Positions 34,033 through 43,287 of a stretch of 64,000 bases of DNA are shown in pieces. Below the pieces are notes generated by a model. It had not been told where the DNA came from, searched no databases, and saw only the letters and a list, made by a program, of their open reading frames with translations. The position numbers were made by a program, and so were the translations under genes. Position 1 is the first letter of the stretch. Each line of letters begins with the position of its first letter. Source of the stretch: Bacillota bacterium (lineage in GTDB: Bacteria; Bacillota; Clostridia; Lachnospirales; Lachnospiraceae); NCBI GenBank assembly GCA_023439505.1, contig JAEXNR010000007.1:493449-557448 (forward strand). Reading direction: 5' to 3'.

Positions 34033-35250
34033 CTATTTATTATGACGATTTTTCTGCAAGAACTCAGGAATTTTAATACCGCTTGGATCTGAATTTACCG
34101 TAGCGGGCTGATTTACCGGTCTTCTCATTGGATCAGTTTGATACGGTGAACTGCTTTGCAGGGGTTGACCGGAAGCTGCGTAAGGATTACTTCCGGTTGA
34201 AAAACTACGATTGGGACTTACCTCAGGTTTTAATACAGGGCGTATCGGACTCTGTGCAGGTCGTTTTAAAAAGTCAGGTGTCTTCACTACTTCTTTTGAC
34301 CTGCCGTCAAGCCCTGTAGCAATCACTGTAATGGTTGCCGCATCCTGACTGGTATCATCAAACATAGCACCAAAAATAATATTTGCCGAGTCTCCTGCCA
34401 ATTCCTGCACCAAAGTTGCCGCGTCATTTGCCTCAATCAGGCTGATATCACCGGATATATTGATAATTACATGTGATGCACCCTGTATGGTAGTTTCAAG
34501 AAGAGGGCTGGTAATTGCCTGTTTTACAGCGTCAATACACTTATCATCTCCGGATCCGACACCGATTCCAATATGCGCGATTCCCTTATTTTTCATAACT
34601 GTCTGTACATCCGCAAAGTCAAGGTTAATCAAGCCGGGAACGTTGATCAGGTCCGTAATACCCTGAACACCCTGTTGCAGGACTTCGTCGGCTTTGCGAA
34701 GAGCATCAGGCATTGTTGTACGTCGATCAACAATCTCCAGTAATTTATCATTCGGAATTACAATCAAGGTATCTACCTGTTCCTTTAATCTCTCGATACC
34801 GCTGATTGCATTTGTCATACGTGTCTTTGCTTCGAATTTAAAAGGTTTTGTAACGATACCTACCGTTAATATCCCCAATTCTTTTGCAATTTGTGCAACA
34901 ATAGGAGCGGCACCGGTTCCGGTTCCGCCTCCCATACCGCAGGTGACAAAGACCATATCTGAACCTTTAATAATTTCTGTCAGTTGTTCTCTGCTTTCTT
35001 CAGCCGCCTTTTGTCCGATCTCCGGCTGAGCCCCTGCTCCGAGACCTTTTGTAAGCTTTTCCCCAATCTGAATACATTGTGGTGCCTTACAGTTTTTCAG
35101 GTGCTGCTTGTCCGTATTTACACAAACAAATTCAACACCCATAATATTCTCTTCTATCATTCGATTAACGGCGTTATTACCTGCTCCTCCTACCCCGATT
35201 ACAAGTATTTTTGCAGTAGCATCCGCCTCATTTGTTCTTATCTCAAGCAA
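34033..35250 (-). CDS. ftsZ: Cell division GTPase FtsZ
   Basis: FtsZ polymerises into the division ring. The 405-aa protein shows the tubulin signature GGGTGTG at about 107-113, the N-terminal GVGGAGNNAVNRM and the T7 loop (NLDFADVQTVMKNKG). A Pro/Ser-rich linker follows. The C-terminal peptide IKIPEFLQKNR binds partner proteins. It starts with TTG, with AAGGAGGAA upstream. ftsA, its usual neighbour, is not beside it. Confidence 0.98.
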   Translation of the reverse strand: MLEIRTNEADATAKILVIGVGGAGNNAVNRMIEENIMGVEFVCVNTDKQHLKNCKAPQCIQIGEKLTKGLGAGAQPEIGQKAAEESREQLTEIIKGSDMVFVTCGMGGGTGTGAAPIVAQIAKELGILTVGIVTKPFKFEAKTRMTNAISGIERLKEQVDTLIVIPNDKLLEIVDRRTTMPDALRKADEVLQQGVQGITDLINVPGLINLDFADVQTVMKNKGIAHIGIGVGSGDDKCIDAVKQAITSPLLETTIQGASHVIINISGDISLIEANDAATLVQELAGDSANIIFGAMFDDTSQDAATITVIATGLDGRSKEVVKTPDFLKRPAQSPIRPVLKPEVSPNRSFSTGSNPYAASGQPLQSSSPYQTDPMRRPVNQPATVNSDPSGIKIPEFLQKNRHNK

Positions 35251-35396
35251 GGTTTATTCCTCCTTCATCGTAATTTCTCAAACTTATATACAATTCATTC
35301 CATCAGAACAATCTTCCAAATTTTAATATAAACCACATTATCATGGGATAAAATCACTATATCATACAATTTCTGGTGTGCCTAATCCTATATTAT

Positions 35397-35425
35397 ATAA
35401 TATCTTTAAATTCCCAAATAATCAA
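35397..35425 (-). promoter_or_regulatory. SigA-type promoter of ftsZ
   Basis: TTGATT, 17-bp spacer and TATTAT on the minus strand, about 147 bp upstream of ftsZ in a 215-bp gap that follows ftsQ. It would allow ftsZ expression independent of the upstream wall genes. Confidence 0.6.
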
Positions 35426-35465
35426 GTATAATTTTTAAATTGTCATGAAATTAAGTGCTATTTAT

Positions 35466-36218
35466 CTAATTTGTCGAATTCTCTGGTCTTCCTATTATCT
35501 CTTTTCCCTTTCTGTAATTGCGCAAATCTATCGATAAATTCAAGCCTTTTGCCTTGGGAAGGAGATCTTTTAATTCGGACAACTCTTCATCATATGTGTT
35601 TTTTTTCCCCAGTAGTACTTTATTACTATCACTCGTTATCGTGACCTCATAGCTGTTATTAAATCTGATTTCATCCACATCTAATTCATATTTTTCAATT
35701 AGTTGCGTAAGATTTAAAATAACATCAAACAAGGTATCCTTTTGTACCTCCAATTTCTCCCCAAGAATTACTTTATTAAATTTTAATCCATTGATCTGCG
35801 GGATCTTCTCCAGGAGTTTTGATGAACTTTCGACAACCACACCATCCTTATCAAAGTAAAGATATTCGCCAAGGAATGATACGCATCCTATCATTCTCTT
35901 TTCATAAACATAAAGAGTTACAGAATGCGGATTCTTCATTTCAACATCGATTTTCTCGATAAATGGAATATGTACCTTCCTGAAGAATTTATATTCCAAA
36001 TAAAGGATTAGTGAATTTGTTTCACTTTTTGTCGTTATTACTTTATCTCTGATTTCCTCATTCGTATATTGGGTGGCCCCCAATACAGTAACATTTTTAA
36101 TATTAAAAATCAAGATAAAAGCAGCTGCAGGAATAATAATTACAACCATAAACAAAAGCAACTTTTTCATTATTCTCTTTGGTACACTATCGGAAGCCCT
36201 TCTCCAATTTTCTCTCAT
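35466..36218 (-). CDS. ftsQ: Cell division protein FtsQ/DivIB
   Basis: FtsQ/DivIB is a bitopic divisome protein. The 250-aa product has a short cytosolic N-terminus, one transmembrane helix (about 17-40) and a POTRA domain starting at IKNVTVLGATQYTNEEI. A beta domain (ENPHSVTL-like; here MKNPHSVTLYVYEKRMIGCV) ends it. The position between murA and ftsZ fits. Sequence conservation is low in this family, so topology and context carry weight. Confidence 0.9.
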   Translation of the reverse strand: MRENWRRASDSVPKRIMKKLLLFMVVIIIPAAAFILIFNIKNVTVLGATQYTNEEIRDKVITTKSETNSLILYLEYKFFRKVHIPFIEKIDVEMKNPHSVTLYVYEKRMIGCVSFLGEYLYFDKDGVVVESSSKLLEKIPQINGLKFNKVILGEKLEVQKDTLFDVILNLTQLIEKYELDVDEIRFNNSYEVTITSDSNKVLLGKKNTYDEELSELKDLLPKAKGLNLSIDLRNYRKGKEIIGRPENSTN

Positions 36219-36237
36219 TTCCTATCCCGTACCTTCC

Positions 36238-37530
36238 TCAAGGATTGCATGCACAAACATTCTCATTACAATATCTGATATTTGCCCCCAACCTGGAAAA
36301 ATCTCTGCAGATGTTTTCGTATCCACGTTCGATATTCGTGATCTCATGGATAATTGTAGTTCCCTTCGCAGCCAGACCTGCAACCACAAGTGCTGCTCCG
36401 CCTCTCAAATCATGTGCTTCGACAACCGCTCCATGGAAATACTTAATTCCATCAATGATTGCCTTATTGCCCTTTTCATTTAACTTAATCATTGCTCCCA
36501 TTTTGATCAGATCACTGACATTTTGAAAACGGGATTCAAAGATATCCTCTACTATGGTACTCCTGCCGTTTGCAAGACTAAGTACCGTCAGCATCTGGGA
36601 CTGCATATCTGTTGGAAACCCGGGATAAGGCTGAGTTCTCAAAGCATCAATCGGAAGTGGTCTTTGTTTGCTGCTTATTGTTAAGAAATCCTCAGTGATT
36701 TCTATGTTACAGCCGATTCTTCTTAAGATACGAATTACCGTTTCTAATTGCATGACCGGTACATCGTAAAATACAGCTTCACCACCTGCGGCTGCAATTG
36801 CAGTCATATATGTTCCAGCAACAATCCTGTCTGCGGGGAGAGTAAATTCAAGATTATGCAGATGATTCACACCTATGATCTCAATAAATGAGGAACCTAT
36901 TCCGCTGATCCTTGCTCCTGCCTTTATCAAATAATTACATAATTCAGAAACTTCAGGTTCTCTGGCCGCATTATAAATTCTTGTTGTCCCTTGGGAAAGA
37001 ACGGATGTTAATATAACATTTTGAGTTGCCCCCACACTTGGAAATTCCAGAAACAAATCTGTTCCGATGATTCCGCCGGTGGTACAATGAATAATTTCTC
37101 CCTCCGGGCCGTGAAATTCCTGTTTCACATTCATCTTTTGTATTGCATCCAAATGATAATCTATTGGTCTTTTTCCGATAGAACACCCCCCGGGATAAGC
37201 TATGGTTACCTCATGGCATCTTCCAAGCAAGGCCCCCATAAATAAGATGGAGCTGCGCATCTTACTCACTGAGTCTTCTGAAACTGTGGTTGACGTCAGC
37301 CTCGTTGTATCTACATATAACGTATTTTCTTCCCAGGTTGCATTGCATCCGAGTTCCTCCAATATCTTTATCATGAAAAGAACATCCAGTATTTTAGGAC
37401 AATTTCGCAGTATAGTAATTCCTTTATTCAAAATTGTTGCAGCAATAATTGGTAATGCTGCATTCTTTGAACCTTGTATCTTTACTTCACCCTTCAAACG
37501 CTGACCGCCGACAATTACGATACTCGACAT
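36238..37530 (-). CDS. murA: UDP-N-acetylglucosamine 1-carboxyvinyltransferase MurA
   Basis: MurA catalyses the first committed step of peptidoglycan synthesis, adding enolpyruvate to UDP-GlcNAc. Visible are Lys22 in QGSKNAALP and catalytic Cys116 in YPGGCSIGKRPIDYH, the fosfomycin target cysteine. The FPTDMQSQ segment is also present. Length (430 aa) is normal. It occupies the place between ftsW and ftsQ where murG and murB stand in B. subtilis. Confidence 0.96.
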   Translation of the reverse strand: MSSIVIVGGQRLKGEVKIQGSKNAALPIIAATILNKGITILRNCPKILDVLFMIKILEELGCNATWEENTLYVDTTRLTSTTVSEDSVSKMRSSILFMGALLGRCHEVTIAYPGGCSIGKRPIDYHLDAIQKMNVKQEFHGPEGEIIHCTTGGIIGTDLFLEFPSVGATQNVILTSVLSQGTTRIYNAAREPEVSELCNYLIKAGARISGIGSSFIEIIGVNHLHNLEFTLPADRIVAGTYMTAIAAAGGEAVFYDVPVMQLETVIRILRRIGCNIEITEDFLTISSKQRPLPIDALRTQPYPGFPTDMQSQMLTVLSLANGRSTIVEDIFESRFQNVSDLIKMGAMIKLNEKGNKAIIDGIKYFHGAVVEAHDLRGGAALVVAGLAAKGTTIIHEITNIERGYENICRDFSRLGANIRYCNENVCACNP

Positions 37531-37632
37531 AGCACACCTCAGACCAAAACAGGAAATATACTACTACTATATGAATTCTGCTTTGTCCGCGTGATTAGCA
37601 CCGCATAACTCATCAGTGATAACATCGGTGAT

Positions 37633-38775
37633 TCATCGTTCTCCCTTAATCTGATTCGAAACACTGAGTACAATTCCCATTTCAAAAAGAATAACCATCA
37701 CAGAACTTCCTCCATAACTGATAAAAGGAAGCGGGATACCTGTGGAAGGTATGGTATTTGTAACAACTGCAATATTTAATAACACCTGTATTGCAATATG
37801 TGCAATAACACCGGTTGCGATTAATCCCCCGTATAAATCCGGTGCATTAATTGCAATGATAAACATTCTCCAAATCAACAATATAAATAGCAAAATGAGT
37901 GCACAGGCTCCAAACAGACCTAATTCCTCACAAATTACCGAAAATATCATATCATTATGGGATTCGGGAATAAAACCCAGCTTTTGGATGCTTTCTCCCA
38001 ATCCCTTTCCAAAAAGTCCTCCCGAGGCAATAGCATATAACCCCTGCAAGATCTGATAGCCCTTAGGATGTGTTTCCACATTCAACCAAATCTTGATACG
38101 ATCCGACCGGTAGGATACAAAGAATACAAAGATGGAACCGATGGCCCCGAAAAGCAGACCTGATATAATATAATAAGCCTTCTTTTTACTGGCAACAAAA
38201 CAGATTGCAACCATAATGACACCTACAACCAATGCCGTAGAGAAGTTCTCAATCAAAATCAATCCAAGTAAGGGAGCAATAAAAATCACTATTTTTAGAA
38301 ATCCCGTAAACTTATCAAGTCTTCTGGGTGCCAGATTTACTATGTACGCAGTAAATATAATTACTGCAATTTTTGTCAATTCGGAAGGCTGAAACCTGCC
38401 AAGAGGTCCCAAATCAATCCAACGTTTCGCTCCTTTTATAACATCACCAAAGATTAATACATAAGTCTGAAGTATAATACACATAAAATAAAGCAGGTAA
38501 ACCGGTTTCATCTTGATGATAGGTAAATTCGTGATATAGGTATGATAATCAATCTTTGAAACAAATATCATGATTAAAATCCCCGCACCCGCAAAAAGAG
38601 CCTGCCTTCCAAAGTAATGAGCGGGATCACCTAAAAGCCTTTGTGCATTATAGGAACTTGTACTGTAAATCATGACCAGCCCGAAACATACTAAAAATAG
38701 TATTAAAAACAGTAAGCTGTAATCATAATAACTATGCATCTTCCTTTTGTTAATATCCCCTGCCGTTCTGCTCAT
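37633..38775 (-). CDS. spoVE: SEDS-family peptidoglycan polymerase FtsW/SpoVE
   Basis: SEDS glycosyltransferase that polymerises lipid II with a class B PBP partner. The 380-aa protein has about ten membrane helices. Family landmarks are FQPSELTKIA, FIPESHNDMIFSVICEELG and GIPLPFISYGGSS. I start at ATG 38775 (MSRTAG), which has AGGAG upstream. FtsW (division) and SpoVE (spore cortex) cannot be separated by sequence here. The cluster with spoVD suggests SpoVE, but it may serve both roles. Confidence 0.9.
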   Translation of the reverse strand: MSRTAGDINKRKMHSYYDYSLLFLILFLVCFGLVMIYSTSSYNAQRLLGDPAHYFGRQALFAGAGILIMIFVSKIDYHTYITNLPIIKMKPVYLLYFMCIILQTYVLIFGDVIKGAKRWIDLGPLGRFQPSELTKIAVIIFTAYIVNLAPRRLDKFTGFLKIVIFIAPLLGLILIENFSTALVVGVIMVAICFVASKKKAYYIISGLLFGAIGSIFVFFVSYRSDRIKIWLNVETHPKGYQILQGLYAIASGGLFGKGLGESIQKLGFIPESHNDMIFSVICEELGLFGACALILLFILLIWRMFIIAINAPDLYGGLIATGVIAHIAIQVLLNIAVVTNTIPSTGIPLPFISYGGSSVMVILFEMGIVLSVSNQIKGER

Positions 38776-38792
38776 CGCTAACACTCCTGTTT

Positions 38793-40157
38793 CTATTGAA
38801 GCATTTCCCTTACATACTCCTTAAACAATTTCCCACGCTGCTCATAATTTTCGAACATATCCCAGCTTGCACAGGCAGGGGACAGCAAAACTGCATCTCC
38901 TGACACTGCTTTTTCGGCACTGATCAAAACAGCTTCCCGCAGATTGTCTGCCATAATAATATGATCAAAACCATTTCTTCTTGCAGCTTCTTCTATCTTA
39001 TTCTTTGTTTCACCCATTAAGATCAGGAAACGTACCTTTTTGCCAAAGGATTTAATCCATTCGTCATACTCAGAATTTTTATCGTATCCCCCGCCAATCA
39101 GAATAGTTGGTCGCTTCATTGCCTGCACCGCTTTGATAGATGCGTCAGGATTGGTTCCCTTGGAGTCATTATAATAGGATACTCCCTGTATCGTTTCCAC
39201 ATATTCAATCCGGTGTTCTACCGCTACAAAAGAGGTGATTGCTTTTGTAATCACATCCATGGGCACACCCACACAAATCGCCATTCCCACAGCAGCCATA
39301 ACATTTTCATAGTTGTGCGTGCCCAATATTTTCAGATCATTCACATTGCAGACCAATTGTGTTTTGCCTTCCATGGAGTAGTAGATCTCATCTTCCTCCA
39401 GAAATAACCCCTCTCCTAATTTAGTGGAACTGCTAAAGAACAAAACGCTGGTCTGTAACCGTTTTGCCATTTCCCGTAAGACCTTATCATCATAGTTTAA
39501 AATACAGCATTCGGACATGGTCTGATTTTTTGCTACATTTTCTTTCATCTCAATGTAGCTTTCCATGGTATGATGCCTGTTTAAATGATCCGGTGTAATA
39601 TTCAAAATCGCGCTGACATCCGGTTTGAAACGATGAATGGTCTCCAGTTGAAAGCTGCTCAGCTCAGCAACGATTACCGATTTCTCCGTAGTTTTAAGTG
39701 CTATATCGGTATAGGGATTTCCAATATTACCAACCACATATACTTCATCAAAATAGGAATTCATAATCTCCCCTACCAAAGTCGTCGTCGTGGTTTTTCC
39801 ATTCGTTCCGGTAATACCTATAATTCTTCCCCTGGAGAATTCGTAGGCTAATTCTATCTCACCAAGAATAGGAATTTGTTTCTCTTTGAACTTTAAAACC
39901 ATCGGCAAGTCCGTCGGTACTCCGGGACTTAAGATAAGATAATCAATGGTATTAATTATTTCATCAGATATTTCTCCTGTTATGAGCTTAAAATTATTTG
40001 ATGTATCAATCTTTGATATAAAATCATTTATGGTTAAAGTTGTATTTGAGTCAAAAAGAACCACAAAAACATTTTGCTTTTGCAATAATTTTGTTGCTGA
40101 AATACCGCTTTTTCCAGCCCCGAATACAAGAACCCTTTTATCTTTCCACTGCATCAT
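38793..40157 (-). CDS. murD: UDP-N-acetylmuramoyl-L-alanine--D-glutamate ligase MurD
   Basis: MurD adds D-glutamate to UDP-MurNAc-L-Ala. The 454-aa protein has an N-terminal Rossmann domain (VLVFGAGKSGISA), the Mur-ligase P-loop GITGTNGKTTTT, the ITPDHLNRH segment and the C-terminal domain with SKGTNPDASIKA. AGGAGGA precedes the ATGs. It lies between mraY and ftsW as in most dcw clusters. Confidence 0.96.
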   Translation of the reverse strand: MMQWKDKRVLVFGAGKSGISATKLLQKQNVFVVLFDSNTTLTINDFISKIDTSNNFKLITGEISDEIINTIDYLILSPGVPTDLPMVLKFKEKQIPILGEIELAYEFSRGRIIGITGTNGKTTTTTLVGEIMNSYFDEVYVVGNIGNPYTDIALKTTEKSVIVAELSSFQLETIHRFKPDVSAILNITPDHLNRHHTMESYIEMKENVAKNQTMSECCILNYDDKVLREMAKRLQTSVLFFSSSTKLGEGLFLEEDEIYYSMEGKTQLVCNVNDLKILGTHNYENVMAAVGMAICVGVPMDVITKAITSFVAVEHRIEYVETIQGVSYYNDSKGTNPDASIKAVQAMKRPTILIGGGYDKNSEYDEWIKSFGKKVRFLILMGETKNKIEEAARRNGFDHIIMADNLREAVLISAEKAVSGDAVLLSPACASWDMFENYEQRGKLFKEYVREMLQ

Positions 40158-40165
40158 TCTTCCTC

Positions 40166-41149
40166 CTAACTAATTCCGATTAAAGCGACCAGACACAATA
40201 TTGCCGTAATGATTGAAAATGCAGCCACAATTCTAGTTTCCGACCATCCCATTAATTCAAAGTGATGATGGATCGGAGCCATCTTAAACAACCGCTTTCC
40301 CCCGGTTAACTTAAAATAAGAAACCTGCATCATCACAGATAACACTTCAACCAGATAGATTAAGCCTACAATCAGTATAAATATTGGCATCTGAAGCATA
40401 TATGCGGCAGATGCAACAAATCCTCCTAATGCAAGAGAACCGGTATCTCCCATAAATACTTTGGCCGGATATACATTATACAACAAAAATGCAAGTAAAC
40501 TTCCGGCAACAGCGCCAGTAATAGGTGATATGTCAGCGCCATTAATATGTGCCGCACCACTTTCAACTGCAATGGATATTACAGTAAAGAAGGTTGCGAT
40601 TAATACCGTCACACTGGATTCCAGGCCATCCAGGCCATCTGTAAAATTAGATCCGTTGACCGTACCAAGCATTACAATAAAAAGCATAGGAACAAACATA
40701 TAGGAGATATCCAAATATTTTCCATCAGAAAACGGAATCAGCATGGAGGTTCCAATGTTCGTAAAATTCACCAAATAGTATCCGAAAATTGCAGTAATCA
40801 GGAATTGCCCCAAAAGTTTCTGCCAGGCCTTTAGCCCCAACGATCTTTTCATAACTACCTTTATGTAGTCATCCAGAAAACCTATAATTCCAAACCCAAT
40901 GGTAACAAATAAAACAGGAACAATATCTACATGATCTCTAATATAGAATAATGAGGTGATCGCAATGCTCAATACAATGATAATCCCCCCCATGGTGGGA
41001 GTTCCGGATTTTTTTAGATGCGTCGCCGGTCCGTCCTGTCTTACATACTGACCAAATTTCAGTCTTTTCAAAAAAGGTATTAAAAGTGGGCAAAGAACCA
41101 CACAAACCACAAAGGATATAATACAAGGCAATACCACACTAAAATTCAT
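40166..41149 (-). CDS. mraY: Phospho-N-acetylmuramoyl-pentapeptide transferase MraY
   Basis: MraY makes lipid I by moving phospho-MurNAc-pentapeptide to undecaprenyl phosphate. The 327-aa protein has ten predicted helices, the motif FLDDYIKV with the aspartate pair, NFTDGLDGL, and the HHHFE motif near the end (KMAPIHHHFELMGW). I start at ATG 41149 (MNFSVV), with AGGAG upstream. The frame to 41179 lacks a site. Confidence 0.96.
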   Translation of the reverse strand: MNFSVVLPCIISFVVCVVLCPLLIPFLKRLKFGQYVRQDGPATHLKKSGTPTMGGIIIVLSIAITSLFYIRDHVDIVPVLFVTIGFGIIGFLDDYIKVVMKRSLGLKAWQKLLGQFLITAIFGYYLVNFTNIGTSMLIPFSDGKYLDISYMFVPMLFIVMLGTVNGSNFTDGLDGLESSVTVLIATFFTVISIAVESGAAHINGADISPITGAVAGSLLAFLLYNVYPAKVFMGDTGSLALGGFVASAAYMLQMPIFILIVGLIYLVEVLSVMMQVSYFKLTGGKRLFKMAPIHHHFELMGWSETRIVAAFSIITAILCLVALIGIS

Positions 41150-41252
41150 GTCAACTCCTATCTGCCAGTAATCAGGCATTATTCTTAAGTAATTATCCTA
41201 AGTAGAATTATTAACTTAGCTATTATACTTTATAACATTTGAAATGACAATA

Positions 41253-43223
41253 TTATTTGTAATATAAAATCAAATCAGAATCCTTGTCTACAGTCTCTCC
41301 CGGAAGTGGAAATTGCTCTGTGACCACATCCCCATCTCCCAAAGGAAACAACTCATTGGAATCATCATAGACCTCTCCAAAATCATATAATTTCAGCAGT
41401 TCCTTTACTTCTTTTTTCGTTTTCCCGACAAAATCCGGGACCTTAAAGCTGCCTATATTGAACTGTTTTACTTCATCCTCAGTATAACTTGGTTCGATTC
41501 CCATGTAAGGCAGTATATTATCAAATAATTCGGATATCACAGGTGCTGCTATCGTTCCGCCATAATAAATTCCCACCGGTTCATCAATTAATATCATTGC
41601 AACCACCTGCGGGTTATTAGCGGGCGCAAATCCGATAAAAGAGGATATATATTTATTGCTGCTTCTCGGAAGCTTCTCGGAAGTTGCGGTCTTTCCTCCA
41701 ATCCGGTATCCCGGAAGGTATGCTCTCTTACCTGTACCAACAGATACAACCGATTCCAGGAGTTCCTTCATCGTTTCGGAGGTTTCCTTTGATATCACAC
41801 CAGGGGTCTTGTTATATTGAAGTGTTTTCACGGTTTTCCCGTCTGAGGACTTTACTTCTATCCCCACGTGAGGAGTGATTAGTGTTCCGCCGTTAATCAC
41901 AGCACTTGTTGCTGCTAAAAGCTGCAGGGGTGTAATTTGAAAGGATTGGCCAAAGGACATGGTAGCCAATTCTACGGCACCAACGTTCTCCTTCTTATGC
42001 ATAATTGAATTAGCTTCACCGGGGAGATCTACACCGGTCTTTTGAAATAATCCCAAACGTCTGTAATAATCATACATTTTATCTACGCCAACCCTGGCAC
42101 CTATTTCCATAAATACCGGGTTACAGGAATTTCTGATTCCATCTACAAAAGTCTCACTTCCATGTCCTCCCGCTTTATGGCATCTGATAATTCTGTCTTC
42201 TACCTTCTTATAACCGGGACAATAAAAGGTATCCGATAATTTAACCACACCCTCTTCTAACGCTGCGGTTGCCGTAACAATCTTAAACGTTGATCCGGGT
42301 TCGTAAGTATCACTGATGCAGGCATTTCTCCACATTCCGTTCAAAAGATCGTTTTTCTTTTGATCACTTAGTGTCTGTCCCTGATAATCTGCCAGAATAT
42401 CATCTGTCAATTGATATGGATCATTCAAATCAAATTCCGGCACATTTACCATAGCGTATATGTCGCCGTTCTGTGGATTCATAACAATTATTTTAACATT
42501 CTGAGCACTCTTTGACTGCATTACTTTCTGTGCGGCCTGCTCCGCATATTTTTGGATATTTACATCCAGACTTGTGTATAGGTTATTGCCGGGCTGCGGT
42601 TCCACCCTGTCTTCTGCGGCATTTTCTATCTCCACCCCATATGCGGTGGTCAATGTCAGGATCGTACCATCGATTCCTTTCAGGTATTTATCATAATTTA
42701 CCTCCAGACCGATAATGCCCTGATTGTCTCCGCCGGTAAACCCAATGACCTTGGATGCCAGACTGGAATATGGATAATATCGTTTATAATCCTCATCCAC
42801 CATTACACCGTCCAGATCATATTCTCTGATCTTATCAGCTATTTCTTTACTCACATTGGATTTGATCCGCTCGATGGAGGATAACTTCTCCACCCGTTTT
42901 CTGACTGCTGCATCACTTAATCCAAGGGTATCCGATAATACCTGAATTACCCTTTCCGGATCCTTTATCTGACTATGTATGACTGATATGGTACAAACCG
43001 GCTTGTTGGTGGCAATTTCTATCCCGTTACGATCATATATGCTTCCTCGCTCAGCTTTAATTGCCCGTTCTCTTTCATGGAGTGCCTGTGCTCTTGCAGC
43101 ATAGTCTTCGGATTTAAATATCATCAGATATCCGAGTCGAATGGTTAATCCTAACGCAGCCAGTAAAATCACACTCACCACAATCAAAATATTTCTTCTA
43201 TTATAAGTTCTGTTTCTTGCCAT
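41253..43223 (-). CDS. spoVD: Class B penicillin-binding protein, SpoVD-like, with PASTA domain
   Basis: A monofunctional transpeptidase with an N-terminal membrane anchor (about 13-35), PBP dimer domain, transpeptidase domain and one C-terminal PASTA domain (FKVPDFVGKTKKEV to DSDLILYYK). SpoVD of B. subtilis, needed for the spore cortex, has the same layout. Active-site motifs: SxxK in EPGSTFKIVTA and SxN in RNSCNPVF. The third motif reads KTA (GGKTATSEK) instead of KTG. ATG 43223 is chosen for spacing to AAGG. Confidence 0.9.
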   Translation of the reverse strand: MARNRTYNRRNILIVVSVILLAALGLTIRLGYLMIFKSEDYAARAQALHERERAIKAERGSIYDRNGIEIATNKPVCTISVIHSQIKDPERVIQVLSDTLGLSDAAVRKRVEKLSSIERIKSNVSKEIADKIREYDLDGVMVDEDYKRYYPYSSLASKVIGFTGGDNQGIIGLEVNYDKYLKGIDGTILTLTTAYGVEIENAAEDRVEPQPGNNLYTSLDVNIQKYAEQAAQKVMQSKSAQNVKIIVMNPQNGDIYAMVNVPEFDLNDPYQLTDDILADYQGQTLSDQKKNDLLNGMWRNACISDTYEPGSTFKIVTATAALEEGVVKLSDTFYCPGYKKVEDRIIRCHKAGGHGSETFVDGIRNSCNPVFMEIGARVGVDKMYDYYRRLGLFQKTGVDLPGEANSIMHKKENVGAVELATMSFGQSFQITPLQLLAATSAVINGGTLITPHVGIEVKSSDGKTVKTLQYNKTPGVISKETSETMKELLESVVSVGTGKRAYLPGYRIGGKTATSEKLPRSSNKYISSFIGFAPANNPQVVAMILIDEPVGIYYGGTIAAPVISELFDNILPYMGIEPSYTEDEVKQFNIGSFKVPDFVGKTKKEVKELLKLYDFGEVYDDSNELFPLGDGDVVTEQFPLPGETVDKDSDLILYYK

Positions 43224-43287
43224 TCCCATCAACCTTGTATTTCTTATCGTTTCATTTTATTACTTACAAGGCTTCTTTATTCATTGA

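Noticed and set aside
41253..43223. SpoVD-like PBP as a pseudogene because of its KTA motif
   Set aside because: The frame is full length, and the SxxK and SxN motifs and PASTA domain are intact.
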